Positions 28,920 through 43,445 are shown, numbered from the stretch's first letter. The stretch is DNA of 64,000 nt from Eleginops maclovinus (GCF_036324505.1 NC_086352.1:23469637-23533636); one strand, 5' to 3'. Notes: generated by a model from the sequence alone, not told the origin. Translations and numbers: made by a program.

Positions 28920-30894
28920 AGCAAGGAGCTGATTCCTTTCTTCTAAGCCGAGGTAAGTGAGCTAAATATGCTGCTGAGTTACTGGTTTGGTATCAGCAGA
29001 GATGCTACCTCATCAACCGCAGACATATGACCATTAAGACTGTCCGTTACTCTAGATGGGCTCAACAACACCAATATTAAGATGGACAAAGGGCCACATG
29101 TGCTGCCTTTTGTCGGGACATGGGTGACATTTGGGCTTACTTCGCTAAATATCCACGCTGGACTGTTAGCTCGTCAAAGAGACAACATGGTTTTTATTAT
29201 CTGGTCCAGCAGGGCGAACGTAGATGCAGTGGGGCTTATTGGCCTACTCCCGGATAAACATAACACAGATGCGCAGCTCCTTTATTTGCGTCCAGAAATG
29301 TTCCTATTTATAACACATTTTCTCGCTATGTAAGCTAACTAACCTCGGCATGTGTGCCCTTGTGTCTGTTAACTCATCTCTGGCTTGTTGTGAATCGTGA
29401 CAAAGAAGGAAAAGCAAATGTTAGCAGCTGCTCTGATGTCCTGGTGGATAGTTTATAACGTGACATAGTGTTGCTTATAATAAACACACGTTAGCTAAGA
29501 ACAACTGCCACATTTACTTACTCTCTGGATCTGTTTACAGTGGATGCCACCATTGTCTCTGTGGAGGTGGGGATGTGTTACTAATAAAGAAAAGGTTATG
29601 CAGCTGGGGATAAATCTGGCACCATGTTTGTTTGCACCTGAGTGGTCTTTACAGGTGGTGTGTGTAAATCTGCAACATTAAAAGAGTTAGGCTAAAGCTA
29701 TTTTGTAGATGATAATCTTAAATTAATGTTTTATAGAAGTGCTGTTAAATACCAATTTTAAATTAAAAGAGCAGGATATATATCATTTTTACATAGACAG
29801 TTTTTTAAATAAATGATTGCTTACAGTAACAAGAGCATGTGGGAAGATAAATATACTTTCCCCTGATAATCCCTTGAGGTGGTATGAGGGCAGATACACT
29901 GTTTAATGGTAAAACATTCATTCATTCATGGACTGAATGTTTTGGTGTTTTAGGGATTAAACAATTTTCTCCAAATTATTCAAAGGCGAATAGCAGTAAT
30001 GAAGAAACTACACATGACCTTTGAATAGTGAACAGTTAATACAATATCAATATTCATAACAATAATTTGAGCCCTACATTACTGTGATGACATCATGCTT
30101 TGCAGTGCAACATATCCAGAGGTTTTTGGCAAGACAATGGACCATTGTAGAATCAAGTGGACTTGTATAAGACCTTCAACGTAATTTAAGGACACATTGA
30201 AAATATTACAGGTTAATTCAATTAGTAAGCGCTAATGCATTTTCTGTGTTTGTCTCTAGGTTTGACCACATCACTGTGAATTCGCATATTCAGACTTTTA
30301 GAGCTGTAATTGGAGGCAGACTTGAACATAAATTGTGAGTAAATAACACTTTTAACTTTGCAATTTATATGCTGGTAATATGTATCTTTATGCGATTAGA
30401 ATTAGCAAAATGCTGTCTATTTATGGACATTTTTCACAACAATGGAAACACTGTCATTACATTTTTTAAAATTCTGTTCCATAACTTCCTCATTTTTTTT
30501 GGTGACATGGGGTAATCACTCTGTGATCTTTACAGTTCCTGTTTTTGCCTTTGTAGTTTCCCAGTTCAGCTGACTTTGTTTAAGGCATTAAACAACAATA
30601 TTATATTGTATTATTATATATATATTATTATAACATAATTCAATATGTTAAGGCATCTCTGTTGGTTCATCATGTTAGAAGTGATGTGTGCCGTGTGTTT
30701 GCTTTATTAAAAGTAATGAAAGCATCTCTATCTTCTATCTTCTATGTAACAACACTTCCTATTGGCACCTCGTCGGCTGTAATGTAATTAAGAAGAGTGC
30801 ATTAAATAAGTGCTTTATCTGACTAAATTGCTCCCGCTCTATATTCCAACAGATCTGTCACTGCAGCACTTTGAGCGCCAACAGGAACATTCAG
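28920..30894 (+). other. abhd2: non-coding 5' exons of abhd2
   Basis: The first exon ends at 28952 (donor GTAAGTGA). A second candidate is 30260-30334 (acceptor TTTGTCTCTAG, donor GTGAGTAA). A third is 30853-30894 (acceptor TTCCAACAG, donor GTCAGTCA). The coding exon starts at 31145. Human ABHD2 also has several non-coding first exons. Exact usage needs transcripts. Confidence 0.5.
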
Positions 30895-31151
30895 GTCAGT
30901 CAGACAACATCAGGTTTGTCTCCTCTCTATATTTGTGCTTTATTCCATCCATGACTTACACAGTCAACCACTAACTCAAGAAAATGAAAATATGATGTAC
31001 AAAAATCAGTTTTACACTGAAAAAAGTAGGTTTAATTTTAAAAGAAGCTCTTCATTCATTTGCTTTGCATTTGTAAATAGACTTGTTAGCGAAATAGGCA
31101 ACAGAAAGCACTGAAACAAGTATGGGCCACTGTTTTCGTTTCAGAATCATC

Positions 31152-34100
31152 ATGAACACCCAGAATACAGACGTGCACACCATCTCTCCAGAGCTGCCAG
31201 CAATGTTTGACGGCATGAAGCTGGCGGCGGTGGCCACGGTGCTCTACATCATCGTTCGCTGCTTAAACCTTAAGAGCCCTACTGCACCCCCGGACCTCAC
31301 CTACCAGGACACACCTCTCAACCGCTTTCTTCTCAAGTCCTGTCCTCAGCTGACCAAAGAGTGAGTAACTCAGTCTGTAGCTCAGGGTGTTCCCATGAAT
31401 ATGGCACTGCTCTTTATCTATCTGGGGCTGAGTGAAGGTAGCAGTTTGCCTGGCAGTGGTCCCATCTGTCATCAGTGTTCCTGAGTGTTTGTACCAGAGA
31501 TATCTGGCTATGCCCTAAGCTCTGGCATGAATTAAACACTAGGCTGTTTTTTGGGATAATCCCAAAGGTAGACTGTTTGTCTGACTTGCATTACAAATAT
31601 AGTGTTGTTCTTCGCCGGTCAAACACATTTGCATTTATGACGCTGCAGGTCTCCCCTTCTGGGAAATTCTGATATCTTCTTTAATTTGAATCTCTGGGTT
31701 TATAATGACTGATGAAAACTACTGGTTGTTGCAGAGCTGTGGAAGTCAAGGCTTTCTTTTTTATAAAGGCTAAACCAGGTTATCCGCTTGGCTCTAACAA
31801 TGTGCTGTAGTTTCTGGGAAACCCTTTACCTGTGCTAAAACCAAGTACACTTTATAATTGTTCCTGGACGAGCATCACTGTCTATGTCTTGTGGTATGCT
31901 GGTGTTGCAATAATTTCAGCTCTGTAGGGTGCATCTCATCATGAGTGACTGCTTATATAACCAATTGTTACGGAGCCCTTTGCCTTTCAGCTGCAATGTC
32001 ACTGATGTTTCCAGTTGTGCTTTGCTTGTTACTCTTCCCTCCTGAACTGCCATATTTTGCTCTCAGGAATACTTGCCTCCCTGTGTGGTTGAACTGAGAT
32101 AATCAAAGTTCTTCAACCTGTCTGCATTGTTCATGTTGGCGTGTGCATCATCCGTGTTGTTTCTCTGTGTTGTTTAGAAATCACGTTTGTAACCCTGCAG
32201 TGTTGTATAACAAAGATCAATTACTCAGTGGAAAGCAAAGGAGGGGTTTTGTGAGGTTAACAGAGTCAACATCATTTGGTTTGGGAACATGCACACTCTG
32301 GCTAACAGAGAGGACTAGTGATATTAAATGAGCTACTGTGATATTTAAAGTGCATATGTCAAGCTAGCAGCAGATTAGACTGACCAATACCAGACATAAT
32401 ATTGACAGAACAGTTAAATAGACAAGAGACCACTTGAAATTTCGTAAGTTGTCGGGACAAGCCATTTTGTCTAAATATTAACAAATTGTAGTTTTTGGTA
32501 TTTCCCCATTTTGCAACGATCAAAGGCCTTTGATTTTACTTCTGGACTTAAGCTCTTTGCGTCATCAAACCACAATGACACGTCTGTTTCCTTTCCCCCT
32601 TACCAAATAGCTATGAGGAACTACAGCACACATCGCTGGGTTTATCTTGCTAAATAAAACAAACTTCGAGATTAAAACAAAAGGCTGTCACTCCCAATAT
32701 ATTTCAGTACAGAAGTAAAGAGTTATATGTAATCATTTCCATTATAATTATAATTTGAAGAACACAAAATTACTGTCTTTCTCAAGAGGTTAAACTCCTC
32801 AGTGTGCTGCAATGTCATTTGAAGTGGCAAAAGGGTATTTATTGGGCCTAAGAATAGGGTTTTTCAGAGAGTGGGATGGAATGGTAAAATTACAGTTATA
32901 GATAATATAAATATTATTTGTTTTAGGTTGTCTGTTTTCTCTTTCAGTTGACTTGAACTAATCTGCCAACTAACTTATGTCCACAGTACAGCTATGAGTT
33001 TATCCTCTTCCTGTAGTCATGCAGATTAAGCCTGCCTAGTACCTTCTAGAAACCTGTGTTAAGCTTCAACCTTCAGTGCCTACTGGAAGTGATTACATTA
33101 TCTCCAGATGCTTTGTGATTGACAGCTCTCTTATGTAAGAGTGTGTTTTCTAGGTGCAGTAATTGTTGGGTCTCACAGGAAGAGATGAACAAACACAAGG
33201 TTGAAGTGCTCGTGCAACTATTGAAATAGCTGAGTCCTTTGCTCTCTCTAAAATTAGTTTACGGTCAAGTTGTGAAGTCTGGAAATAAGATGGTGATTTA
33301 CAATAATTCTTAACAGAAGGCTCAATATTTCAAAGAAATATTACGTAAGAGTTGACTCCTACAGCTCACTCCTGCAGAGGTGTAGCTCGCATTCAAGTTC
33401 ACACGCTCCAGCGTGACTTATGATAACACAGCAACAGACCGACGTTAACAATGAGGTCTGTAGGGAGCCTGTCTTTCCAAAGCTCCCACCCAATGTGATT
33501 TTGTATGCAAACTATGAGCCAGAATGTTCATGTCTGTCATCATAAACCACCAATGTAAATGTATTTGCTTAGGAAAAAATGGTGTAAATGTTCATTTTGG
33601 GCACCAGCTTGTGTTTTTACTGAGTGCATTAGTGAAATGAACTCCTGATTGTAGGTCAATTTAATGTATTTTTTGTGTTTTCCAGGTACATTCCTCCCTT
33701 ACTCTGGGGTAAAAGTGGTCATCTCCAGACGGCGCTGTATGGTAAACTTGGTCGGGTAAGCTCTCCTCACCCCAGTGGAGTCAGAAAGTACTTACCCATG
33801 CAGGACGGGGCCACTGCGACCTTTGACCTCTTTGAACCAGTGGGTGACCATCGAACAGGAGGTGATGCGTTTGATCAACTCCACTTCCTCTTTCACAACC
33901 ATTTGTTTTCATTGGTTGATGGTCGATACCTGAATAGTAACAGGTTGATTGGCTCTTCATACCAAACACAAAACGCTTTTAGTTTGTAGTTATTTGTTGT
34001 ATATTTCACTTCATTGTATTTGTTATTGTAATTCTACTACTGCTATTTTTGACAGTTAATGCAACCTTTTCTCATTTACTGGGAGAGCTACTGGGAGAAA

Positions 34101-37100
34101 GTGAGGGTCAGGGACAGAGGTTGTTGTGGGACTTGAGCTAAATAAATATAGTTGAATCCACACGTATAAAAATAGACATATAAAGTAAATTCACTTCTGG
34201 CATTATCTCCATCTTTGATCATTCAAGTGTTCCAATTCAGCTTATGGTAATACAATTGACTCACGATATAAGTGGCTTATTTTTTATTAATTGAAACGTT
34301 GAACCCTCTAAAACCTCTAAAAACGTAAGAATTGCAAGACATTTAATTTAATTCAAAATAAGTAACTTTGATTCTGAAAACCCAATCCTTTATTTTAGAT
34401 TTGCTGCAGTGCTTTGCCTTACTTCCTTTTAATCCTTTAATTTGCTGTTTAGGAGAGTAACATACTGTGCTTTCATATTTCTCACTGGCTAATAAATCTT
34501 TTAACCCATCTGCCTGTTTCACCAGATGACATCACCATGGTGATATGCCCTGGCATTGGTAACCATAGTGAGAAGCATTACATTCGAACCTTTGTGGATT
34601 ACGCCCAGAAGGACGGTTATCGTTGCGCTGTGCTGAACCACCTCGGAGCTCTTCCCAACATCGAGCTCACCTCTCCGCGCATGTTTACCTATGGTGAGGC
34701 CAAAGAGCTGCCTTCAGCTTTTCTCTCCTGTCACCTTAGAAACACCTTTTCATATTAGAATTATCTAGGGTGTGACAACTTAATTTATAAATGTAAATGA
34801 GGCTTTGATTTGATAAAATGGTCGGTAATACTGTATCATCATTTTTGGATCAACTGCTGCTCTCATCCAATTATCTGGTTGAGGCGTGTTATATCCATTG
34901 GTGACACATTAACTTCAATTGATTTTGTTTTGTAATATCACAGTTTGCATTCATTAGGACAAATCTCCATTCAACATATTATCAAGGTAAAAGCTAAAAG
35001 GCTTTATGAGCTGGTGTGTGAATCTAAAGCCCCCAGAATCAGAGATAATAAGGGATTCCAGTCGTTGGATCCTTTTTAAAGGTCTCGAGAGACACAAACG
35101 TCAAGCCCTGAGCTAAAGGCACCTTCAGTTGAAACTGCTGAGCGTAGAGAAACAGTCCATCCACAGAGGTGTTATTACATATTGATTTTTATCTTGCCTT
35201 ACAGGGTGCACATGGGAGTTTGCGGCCATGGTGGGCTACATTAAGCGGACGTATCCTCAGACGCAGCTGATGGTGGTGGGCTTCAGTCTTGGTGGAAACA
35301 TCGTCTGTAAGTTCCTGGGCGAGAACAGGACGAACCAGGAGCGAGTGCTGTGTTGCGTCAGCGTCTGTCAGGGGTACAGCGCGCTCAGGTGGGTTGTTGT
35401 CCTCTCAGCTCTTAATTCAAATGCATCCTATCATCAAAGCCACCACTAGCACCTGATGTGCACACATTTCTAAATATCAATGAAGCGCAGCATAATGCCA
35501 CCAAATGATTAGTGCTTGCTTTTTACAATCACATGTTTTGTCACAGAAAGTATCTCTCTTTGTGCAAGTTTTTTAATCATGCGTCTGTTTTGTTTGCTTA
35601 ACTTTTTCTTTAATCTTAACTGATAGGAGACTCTCTTTTGCCACATTTAAAAAAACAACAACTCCTAATCAGCCGCAGGGTAATTGTTAATGCTCTGCGA
35701 CGATTCATCCAGTGTTAGTTTTTTTTACAGTTTGCTTTTACTTTGTAGTCTAGCTGGTCTCTTTGTCTTCAGGCTTTGTCTTTTTTGCTTTGCATATTTG
35801 CCACAATCTATTTCAGTTGATCAGTTGGGTATAAAGAGCAGCAGGGTTTGTCTCTACAATGAAACACACTGAACTAGCTCTCTGACAATATGGGTAGAAT
35901 GAGAATTCTGTGTACATAGCATCACATTTGTGAATCATGCAGGGCAAACAAATGTTGTACAATGGTGTTGTAAAACTGATCTTACATGTGGGTGTTGGAG
36001 CAGACTCTCTGGTCTGTGCTCTTGTTGGACCGATCCACACCTTCTGTGCTTTAAATTCAGCTAGCATCTCGTGGCAGAGATGAGAGCCTGGCTCTGTTAA
36101 AGTTTGGATGAAAGCAGTGTGTTTTAGAGCATGACCTTTTTAGAAATAGGATTTGAAATTGTCCTCTCGTATGTATTCCTCATGAGCTGTGGCTACCCTC
36201 TTTCCACTAATAATGAGTATTGATTGATATATGTATTGACCTTTCATGTTGTTGAAATGCCAAAAGGAAAACCATTGTGTCCAATGGTCAGTTATTTGGA
36301 AAATAGCTTCAGTTGTTGTGTTGGTTTGGCCTGTCCCTGTCAGTGAGCTGCATGCTAAAGCCTGACACCATCGCTGCTCTCTGCCAGCATGACTCTTTGT
36401 CCAGTGGATTACACAGGACATTTAGTGTGTTGTTTGGAATGCAGACAGGCTGCATAAAGCTCACTTCCTGTGTGTTTGTCTTTATCTCTCAGGGCACAGG
36501 AAACATTCCTGCAGTGGGACCAATTCAGACGCTTCTACAATTTTCTCATGGCTGACAACATGAAGAAAATCATCCTTTCACACAGGTATCATTGATGTGC
36601 CCCAAGAACCGTAGTCCAACTTCAGACTGCATACAATTATACCATAACACAAGGACTGGCCAATCATTTTCATACAACCCTTTCTTCATTGCACTAGAGT
36701 TTGCTTAATTTACTAATTTTACACGTTTTATGAATCATTTGTAGGTTTATTAACCAATGTATATTTGCTGTTACAGGCACAGTCTGTTTGGGGGAAGCCC
36801 AGTAAAAAGGATAGATCTGGATATTGGCCGACTGTACACAGCGACGTCTCTCATGCAGATCGACGACAGCATCATGAGGTTTGTTAAGAAATGCCTTATT
36901 TTTGGTGTTGTAGATTATATGGTTTTACCTTACATTATTTATATTCATATTATTTGTTGATGACTAGTTAATGACATCTATAAAAAAAAAAATGTTTCAA
37001 CAGAAAATTCCACGGCCACAGCTCTCTCAAAGAGTACTATGAGAAGGAAAGCTGTGTTCATTATATCCACAATGTAAGGACTGCCTTTTTGCACAATTCA

Positions 37101-39301
37101 TCATGCCATATTAAGTTTCTCTTTTTGGCGTGTTTGTGCATTTGTCTGATGTTTGGAATCTGATTGGTTTGTTTCAGGTAAACGTGCCACTGCTGCTCGT
37201 AAACTCTGCAGACGACCCTCTGGTTCATGACTCACTGCTCACCATCCCTCGCACACTAGCAGGTAACTGACCACATGCACCGTCACAGACACAGCATTTT
37301 TAGTTGCATGAGAACTCAGAATGTGCTTTTACTACTAAAACGAGAAGGACAAAGCGTCTCAGAGTTACTAATCGAATAAAAGTGACATAATTGTACACTT
37401 CAATGGGTGTTTTTATGATTTGGTATTGGAAAACACTGTGTGAACAAATAATAGTACTCAATTACACTCGATATTTAATACTGCAGAGATTTCCATCAAA
37501 AGAAGAATTGCTATAATAATGCACTGTGTATACTTGGCTCCATACAGTGCAGTATTGTACTCGAGTTTGATAAGTAGAAGATGTACCTGCCGACAGATGT
37601 GGTACATATTTTCAGATACATATTTCACCAATTTTTTTTTAATCAAAAGCTTGTCTGAAGATTGACAGTTTACACCCCAGGTTTGGATCTTAGAAAACAC
37701 CAGTGCTTTTTCAAAAGGACCTGTGTTGAGTTTGCTGGAGCAGCACAGGGTGTGGCACTGAGAGCAGGTCTATGTGTAATGTTTTACAGCAGCTGTAATA
37801 CTCACTCAGATATAGCTGAGTGTGCCTCTTTATGTTTAAAGTTCATTTAAAAACAGGGACTGTGTTTGAACCTCAGTTTACAACAACAGAAGGCAACCTT
37901 CTCCTCAGCCTGTGCTAAATTTAAACTTACTGACCACTTTTGGAAAAGTCGAATTGTGTGTGTGTGTGGGTGGGTGGGTGGGTGGGTGTGGGGTCAAGTC
38001 ATGACTGGAAGTACATGTGACTAGAGACCAACACTTACTGAAATGAGAATCAGCTGCCCTTTGCTCTAAAATGTGATACTGTGACTCAGAGACAAGGGAC
38101 TCAACAGATCAAAACTGGCTGTGTTGGAGCTGTAATAAAATTAGATTAAATATGTCTGATGATAAGAGCTTAGAGTTTACTATTTAGTTTTGTATGTCAA
38201 GGTGGAAGTGTTATATTTGATGTAGAAATGCACTCAAGCCGTAACTCTATTTCTTCTACTTCTTCATTGCGTAAATGTACTGAATGTGGCTGTGTTTCAA
38301 AGTAAGAAAATATAGAATATACATGTCTGAAATGTATTTTCTTTTAAAGAAACAAAGTAAAAGCTTAACAATAACAATTATTTATCACAGTGATGTACGT
38401 GTGTGTTTGTCTTCAAGGCTTAAAAGTCTATTTGTAGCACGATCTCCAGACCCTTCTGTTCCCACCTGTCACTCGGCGCACAGTGAGGCAGAAGATCGGG
38501 GTCTAGACAAGCACTCACTGGTCCCAGCAGCTGTCACAAATAGTGCACGGCTGTAAAAGCCCCGTGGGATCTTAATCACAAGTCAACCGCAACAGGCTAC
38601 CCCACTAACCCAGATAAGAGCAGGGCAATAAGGAGTTTTAGGCAGAAGCTGGTTGGTCGCAGTCGGAGGGTGACTTGATTAAAGGTTGTTTTGTTGTTGG
38701 TAATATTTATCTTAAAGCTGAAGGGCTTGGGGTATTGGCTCAGTTGCATGGGTAAAAAAACCCATTTTTTTATGGACCATGTTTTGTACACAAAGGCATG
38801 GATGCACACACATGTTTAAGAGTTATGGAAAACATTCACTGATTTTGTAATTCAATACAGAAATGTAGTACTTTTTTATTCACTTCTACTTAGTTGTTAT
38901 TTTACTGGCCACTTATGTGCATCTTAAACATAGCTGCCAGAAGTTGAGTCATGTTTTATCTGTTGAACCATGCAAACAAACTCTAGCTACGTGTAACCGT
39001 CATAAATGGATCCCTGGTAAACCCATATTTCCACATGTGTCTGTGCAGCGTGCCGAAACCTAATTACTGTGCGCTTCTTTGTCGTCTTTTAGCAAAGAAG
39101 CCCAACGTGATCTTTTCCCTGACGTTACACGGAGGCCACCTGGGCTTCTTCGAGGGCGCCGTGCTCTTCCCCCAGCCGCTCACCTGGATGGACAAAGTGA
39201 TTGTGGGCTATGCCAACGCCATGTGCCAGTGGGAGAAACAAAAACCACCGTGCCAAAGTGTCCCCTTGAGTGAGAGCTCCTGCGCAGAGGAAAAATCCTA
39301 A
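31152..39301 (+). CDS. abhd2: abhydrolase domain-containing protein 2 (nine coding exons)
   Basis: Membrane-anchored serine hydrolase. In mammals it is a lipid hydrolase, reported as the progesterone-dependent 2-AG hydrolase of sperm. Exons: 31152-31360, 33686-33861, 34526-34693, 35205-35388, 36493-36585, 36777-36878, 37004-37073, 37178-37262, 39093-39301. The sum is 1296 bp, giving 431 aa; human is 425. An N-terminal hydrophobic anchor is followed by VRCLNLKSPTAPPDL. YIPPLLWGKSGHLQTALYGK is typical. The nucleophile motif GFSLGGN has Ser at about 212. NSADDPLVHDSLL holds the acid Asp (about 346-347). LHGGHLGFFEGAVLFP holds His at about 378. Phases agree at every junction. The C-terminal tail after WEKQKPPCQ is diverged, as usual. 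Confidence 0.96.
37968..37993 (+). repeat. G-quadruplex motif, (GGGT)n
   Basis: Six G-runs (37968-70, 37972-74, 37976-78, 37980-82, 37984-86, 37990-93). The first five are separated by single T's. A (GT)n stretch precedes them. It is on the sense strand of abhd2, in its last intron (37263-39092). Confidence 0.85.
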
Positions 39302-42300
39302 ACTTCTACCCTCTGTATTTCTCTGATTGTCTCTCTGCCCTCTCACTTCTCACCCTCTCCCACTGTTCCAGCACTGAGGAGACACCTGAACTAAACCTTA
39401 AACTGCTCTCTCTTGTCTGCCTTCTCTTCTGGTGCTACTCACCGCTCCCATCCCAAACACGTCTACACGACCTCACTAAAGTCCCCCTGTGTAATCACTA
39501 GCTACTCGCGGTATTGAGGGAACAAAGAACTAACTGCCTTTGTTGCTTGTTTCCGTTGTGAAGACTTTGAAAATCAGAGCAGGAACATTTTTGTTCTCTT
39601 TATCTACACAACAATGACCCTTAGCTATTGGAGGCGCAGACCAAATATGACAAGAGATGAAGTCATGCTGGCATTAAAAAGTGAAGTGAGAGCACCACTT
39701 GAGAGTAGCCCAGTGAAACATCAAGAGCACACGAGAAGCCTCCTTAAGCTTTTAAGGACTGTGCTGAAGTCGGTGCCCATTTACTGAACCTGTAAGAAGC
39801 TCACTGCTTATCACCGCCAAGGCTGTATAGCCTAGTCTGCTGTCTTAACCAACACAGCGTCTTTTAGTGTGTATGACTGTTTGTATCTGACTCACAGATG
39901 TGTGTATGTAAGTGTGTGTGCGCCTGTGTTGACCCGAGAGTTAGAGACCCGTGACAGAGCATGTGATCTTTGTGTTTGGTAGGTGTGATCCAAGTTCCCT
40001 GTTCATGGTCTAATGGCCCTTTATAATATCTGTTTCTTTGGTTGAACCTGTTGCTCTGTTGTTTGTAGAAAATGTAAAGTAGAAAAAGGTAAGAATTACG
40101 GTGGAATTTTAAACTTTATTTCCAGCTAATAACACCCTCTTGGCACTTGCGTTTGGCACTTGAAATTATTGTTCCGTTTGTGCTCGCATACATGACCAGG
40201 GATCAAGCTCAAAAGGGATCCGTGCATATTCCCACGGTCGCATTTTATCACTTTGGTTCAGTGCACTTTACCTCCTGTATGACACAATCTTTTTCCACTT
40301 TTTCCCCCTAATTAGTCAAAGCGCAGGCATGGAGATTATTGTCAGTTTAGCTCTTCTTTTGACTGAGAGGAATAACTGGGAGGAGCGAGGATGATAACAA
40401 AAAGTTAGATGACTCAAATGTTCCCTGTGTTATTTGTCTCTAAGCCCTCTTACTTTTTCATTTGCCTTTGATCAGCTGCAGGTCCAGCTGAGACTCTGAT
40501 ATCTTTCTCTTACTGCACAGACATCTCTGTAAACTTTAGCCTTTTCTAGCAGATGTTGGTTGATGTTGAAGATGCAACAGGCTGATTGGCCAATGCCACA
40601 CTGTTAAAGGGAAAGTTCAGCAGATTTTCTTTTATAATCTGAGCTGTGAGGTGTGATGAGTAGGAGGGCTGAGGATACCGACTCTTAACCAAATGTTTAT
40701 TTCAGTGGATTGTTTGTACTACTTGTAATTATATTGGTGATTGTTAATTTAGATGGTGAACACTGCACGCAAGACATATGAGAACTTTTTTGATTCCATT
40801 GAAAAGCTTCTCTTATTTTCTTCACTGGGCTGAGCTTTGAAGCTCTTGAAATCGTATCTGAAATGTGTGTTGATTAAAACAAACAGCAATAATGGGACCT
40901 GTGGACTTTTCAAAACTCGAATTTAATTGAGAACTTGTTGTAAGGGCTTATTGAGCTTATTCCAAGGAAAAATCAAGTATTCTGAACACTGTGAAGAGAC
41001 AGGCGGGTGGTGCTTGACAGCAGACCGCTGGTTTATTTGTGTCTTAATAAACCTGGGTTTCATGGTATTTGCAAAGAGTGCACTGAAAAAACTGAATCGC
41101 AGACTTAAATTAAAAATATTATGTCAACAGATTTCACATAACTGAGTTAGGTTAGTTTAAATCAATAATATTAAATTTGACCTATTTAAACTTCATATCA
41201 TTGCTTTCAACTAACCTAATACAGTTACTGGAAATCTTAATACTTAATACATTTAATTAAAGTCAACTTTTCCATTTTTTCAGTGAAGCTTTTGTTTAAG
41301 TTTCAGGAAGTGTAGCATGTCGGTACAATTTATATTTAATTTTTATGTCAGCTACCAAATTAATAATTATCCTGAGCTCAGAGTTCCTTCTTGACTCCTG
41401 AAATATTACTTTGGTTTAATACAATAACCATCAATCGACCACCAGGAATCAAATCAGTTGTTATTTGCTTCAAGTACAATGTTACAAAGATAGTTTATGG
41501 GTTCTTTTGAGATGTAATTGGCGTAAATGTAATCTCCTTTGTTGGAGATTATTCAGTGCAAATACTATGAAATCCAGGTATTAATCTCACCAATGCTGGC
41601 CTGACTAATATAGAAAACAGGGATAAAGGGATTTACCAATCTAACTTAATCCCTCTCAACTCAGGGTATCTGCCAATACTGAGCATCAATCCAATACCAA
41701 TGGCCTTCTTTTCCCACTTTTGTATACCTCACTGAGTGTAACTCAATCATTCCTATGTACTGTATGATAAGAGGAGACCATGGACAATAGAAACATTATA
41801 TGTTATAAAGGCAACGACTGATCTGTATTTAGTGTGGATCGGTGACTTTATGGCAGATACCCGATTGACTTGAAGGTTATGGATCCCCAATTGTAGATGT
41901 GTCTGAGCCGCCCCCTTCCTTCTTTACAATCATCACTGTTCATGGTTGCCATCTGTTGTTAGAGAGACCAAACTACAACTGCAAACATCCACTCATTCCT
42001 CTCGCAGTGACATTATATTCCTGCTTCATTCTGTCCACAGCTCTCATTGCAAGAAAAACCAGCTGTAGTTTGGATTTTTCTGTGTCTCGTTAGAAAATAA
42101 TCTGGATATTAATGACACCAGCACAAACCCAGTCTCAGCAGTAAGAGCCATTTGTGTTCAATTCAAGAGTGTTGCCTCCCGCCAGCTTTGCACAAAAATG
42201 CAGGTTTGGATGTACTTTTTTGTTGTGACTTATTTGTTTTGATTTTTGATTGTTTTTTGTATTTTGTATTGTTTTTATGACTTCTTGTGTTATTGGCTTG

Positions 42301-43015
42301 TGTAAATGCGTCAGAGCGTGAGTGATGATGGAACTAAAACCAAAGCTTCTTCACTTTAACAATGAAAAGGCTAAAGAAATATATAAATATAGTATATTTA
42401 AGGGAACAGTAAGGAAAAATAAGGCAATAAACAACCAGGAGGGATTTATCTAAGTGACAGGGAAACGTGTCAAAGTTTGTTAGAGCAAAAGATGTCATGT
42501 ACATTTCCATGTGAAGGATCTGAAGTGTTCTTCTACTGTTTTGATATGAGAACGTGCTCCTGTGTATTGACTCAACCCCAAAACTTCAAGCATCTTGGGT
42601 TTTTTTAGGTTGTGGGCTCATGTTTAATTGCTTGAAACCGAAGAAATCAAATATTTAAAAATCTCGAGTAACTGTAAATGTGAATGAATCCAACAGATGA
42701 CCATGGCTCAGTATTTTTTATTTGAAATCTATTTCAGCCCTAGTAAGTGTATAGGAGCCCACAGTACATTAACCTACAGTAACCATTTTATAGCTTTAAC
42801 TTATTATTAAAACATGTTGATGCTTACTAGAAGATGGTGAAGGGATGTGACGACAACTAGAAGTCGGGGAAAACATGGTTGAACTACATGATGTACTCTG
42901 ATATTGAACACTGGGTCTTTTTGTTGAAAAAAAAACAGTGGTGTGTGTGTGTGGTCTGCTTATGTGAGGAAATATGGTTATGTGTTCCAAAATAAATTAT
43001 TTTCTCAAAAGAAAA
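39302..43015 (+). other. abhd2: abhd2 3' UTR (long) with two or three poly(A) signals
   Basis: There is no other gene between the abhd2 stop and the convergent rlbp1 end. AATAAA occurs at 41046-41051, 42426-42431 and 42991-42996. The last would give a 3.7 kb UTR, in keeping with the long UTR of mammalian ABHD2. A MITE sits at 41081-41285, right after the first signal. Confidence 0.5.
41081..41285. mobile_element. MITE with CACTGAAAAAA termini
   Basis: Starts CACTGAAAAAACTG and ends TTTTTTCAGTG, inverted termini of about 11 bp around about 205 bp of AT-rich non-coding sequence. This pattern (CACTGNAAAAA...TTTTTNCAGTG) is frequent in fish genomes. The target duplication is not clear. Confidence 0.6.
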
Positions 43016-43215
43016 AAAAGTGTTTATTTTTACTTGCCAGTTCAATGTTTTCATAAAATATGAGCACAAATGTTGTAGAAGAATCTGGCCAAATTTAGAG
43101 CTAACATGGCGAAACATTTTATTTGGGGATTAAATAATGGCCTTTGAGGATATGGATCTCAGTTTTATGTTGCGGTTGAGCGCACTTTCTTCGGTGATTA
43201 GATAGTTGTAAATTT

Positions 43216-43420
43216 AAAAAAAGGCAAGTCCTATATTTAAAGTAAAAGTTCAGAAGTTTTATCAGCAAACTACTTCGAATATCAAAATAATAGTACCCGT
43301 TTCATCTCAGTGAAGGAGATTTCACTTCAATACAGTTAAGAGGGAAATAAACCATATATATATACACTTGATGAATACTCAAGTAAAGTACTAGTATCTC
43401 AAAACATTAGTTAAATTCAA
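43216..43420. repeat. fragment of the teleost CTTAAGTA-type repeat
   Basis: AAAGTAAAAGTTCAGAAG, TTTATCAGCAAACTACTT and ATACTCAAGTAAAGTACTAG resemble parts of the family represented at 50336-50830. It lies in the short gap between the convergent ends of abhd2 and rlbp1. Confidence 0.4.
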
Positions 43421-43445
43421 AACTTGCATTGATTTTTTTCTTACA

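Noticed and set aside
29540..29600. Possible extra abhd2 5' exon (after CTGTTTACAG)
   Set aside because: The acceptor is acceptable, but no convincing donor or conserved content follows.
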